6,139 bases of DNA from positions 1-6,139 of the forward strand of contig CAMBBY010000088.1 of the NCBI GenBank assembly GCA_945863825.1, in the 5' to 3' direction. Origin of the DNA: an uncultured Prevotella sp. GTDB taxonomy: Bacteria > Bacteroidota > Bacteroidia > Bacteroidales > Bacteroidaceae. Positions 6,127-6,139 of this stretch are shown here, in pieces. A program made the position numbers and the translations under genes. Within the stretch, counting starts at the first letter, position 1; each line of letters opens with the position of its first letter. The notes beneath the pieces are model-generated. The model saw nothing but the letters and a program-made list of their open reading frames with translations, was not told where the DNA came from and ran no database searches.

Positions 6127-6139
6127 AAAAGTAAAAAGG
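6113..6139. repeat. 8-bp tandem repeat (AGGTAAAA) over the GH105 stop codon
   Basis: AGGTAAAA occurs at 6113-6120 and 6121-6128, then AAGTAAAA (one mismatch) at 6129-6136, and AGG continues at the window edge. The first units encode the last residues and supply the TAA stop (6124-6126). The array probably extends beyond the window. Because 8 is not a multiple of 3 and each unit holds TAA, translation in any frame stops within about three units. Confidence 0.8.

Overview
The window looks like a chromosomal segment of a gut Bacteroidota, most likely Prevotella/Segatella (this is inference). Two intergenic regions carry the phylum-specific -7 element TAnnTTTG (both times TATCTTTG). The start codons are preceded by A-rich DNA without a Shine-Dalgarno sequence. 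The proteins belong to families typical of this phylum: an AAA-ATPase-like/PD-(D/E)XK protein, a GH106-type exo-glycosidase and a GH105 unsaturated-uronyl hydrolase. All three genes are on the + strand.

Layout. Positions 1-53 look like the first bases of a group II intron lying on the minus strand and running out of the window to the left. It abuts a terminator-like hairpin (54-93), the target preferred by class C group II introns. A perfect 12-bp inverted repeat follows (90-123), then a clear promoter (170-200). Next comes an AAA-ATPase-like/PD-(D/E)XK nuclease-fold gene (256-1830) with its own strong terminator (1892-1928). It therefore appears to be a self-contained transcription unit unrelated to the sugar genes.

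A second promoter (about 2027-2034) precedes a secreted GH106-like (alpha-L-rhamnosidase type) enzyme (2097-4694) and a secreted GH105 hydrolase (4954-6126). No clear promoter lies between these two, so they are probably cotranscribed. Known GH106 and GH105 enzymes work in alternation on rhamnogalacturonan oligosaccharides left by pectin lyases: GH105 removes the non-reducing unsaturated galacturonate and GH106 removes the exposed rhamnose. The pair therefore looks like a fragment of a rhamnogalacturonan/pectin utilisation locus. No SusC/SusD, sulfatase, lyase or regulator gene is in view.

The 259-bp gap between the two glycosidase genes is the least ordinary part of the window. It holds a 9-bp tandem repeat, a large imperfect palindrome of about 126 bp whose left arm is expanded relative to its right arm, small nested hairpins, and a 13-bp direct repeat flanking the whole. 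A second short tandem array (8-bp unit) overlaps the GH105 stop codon and runs to the window end. I do not see a complete novel system. The intron/terminator junction and the palindromic repeat island are the observations most worth following up.
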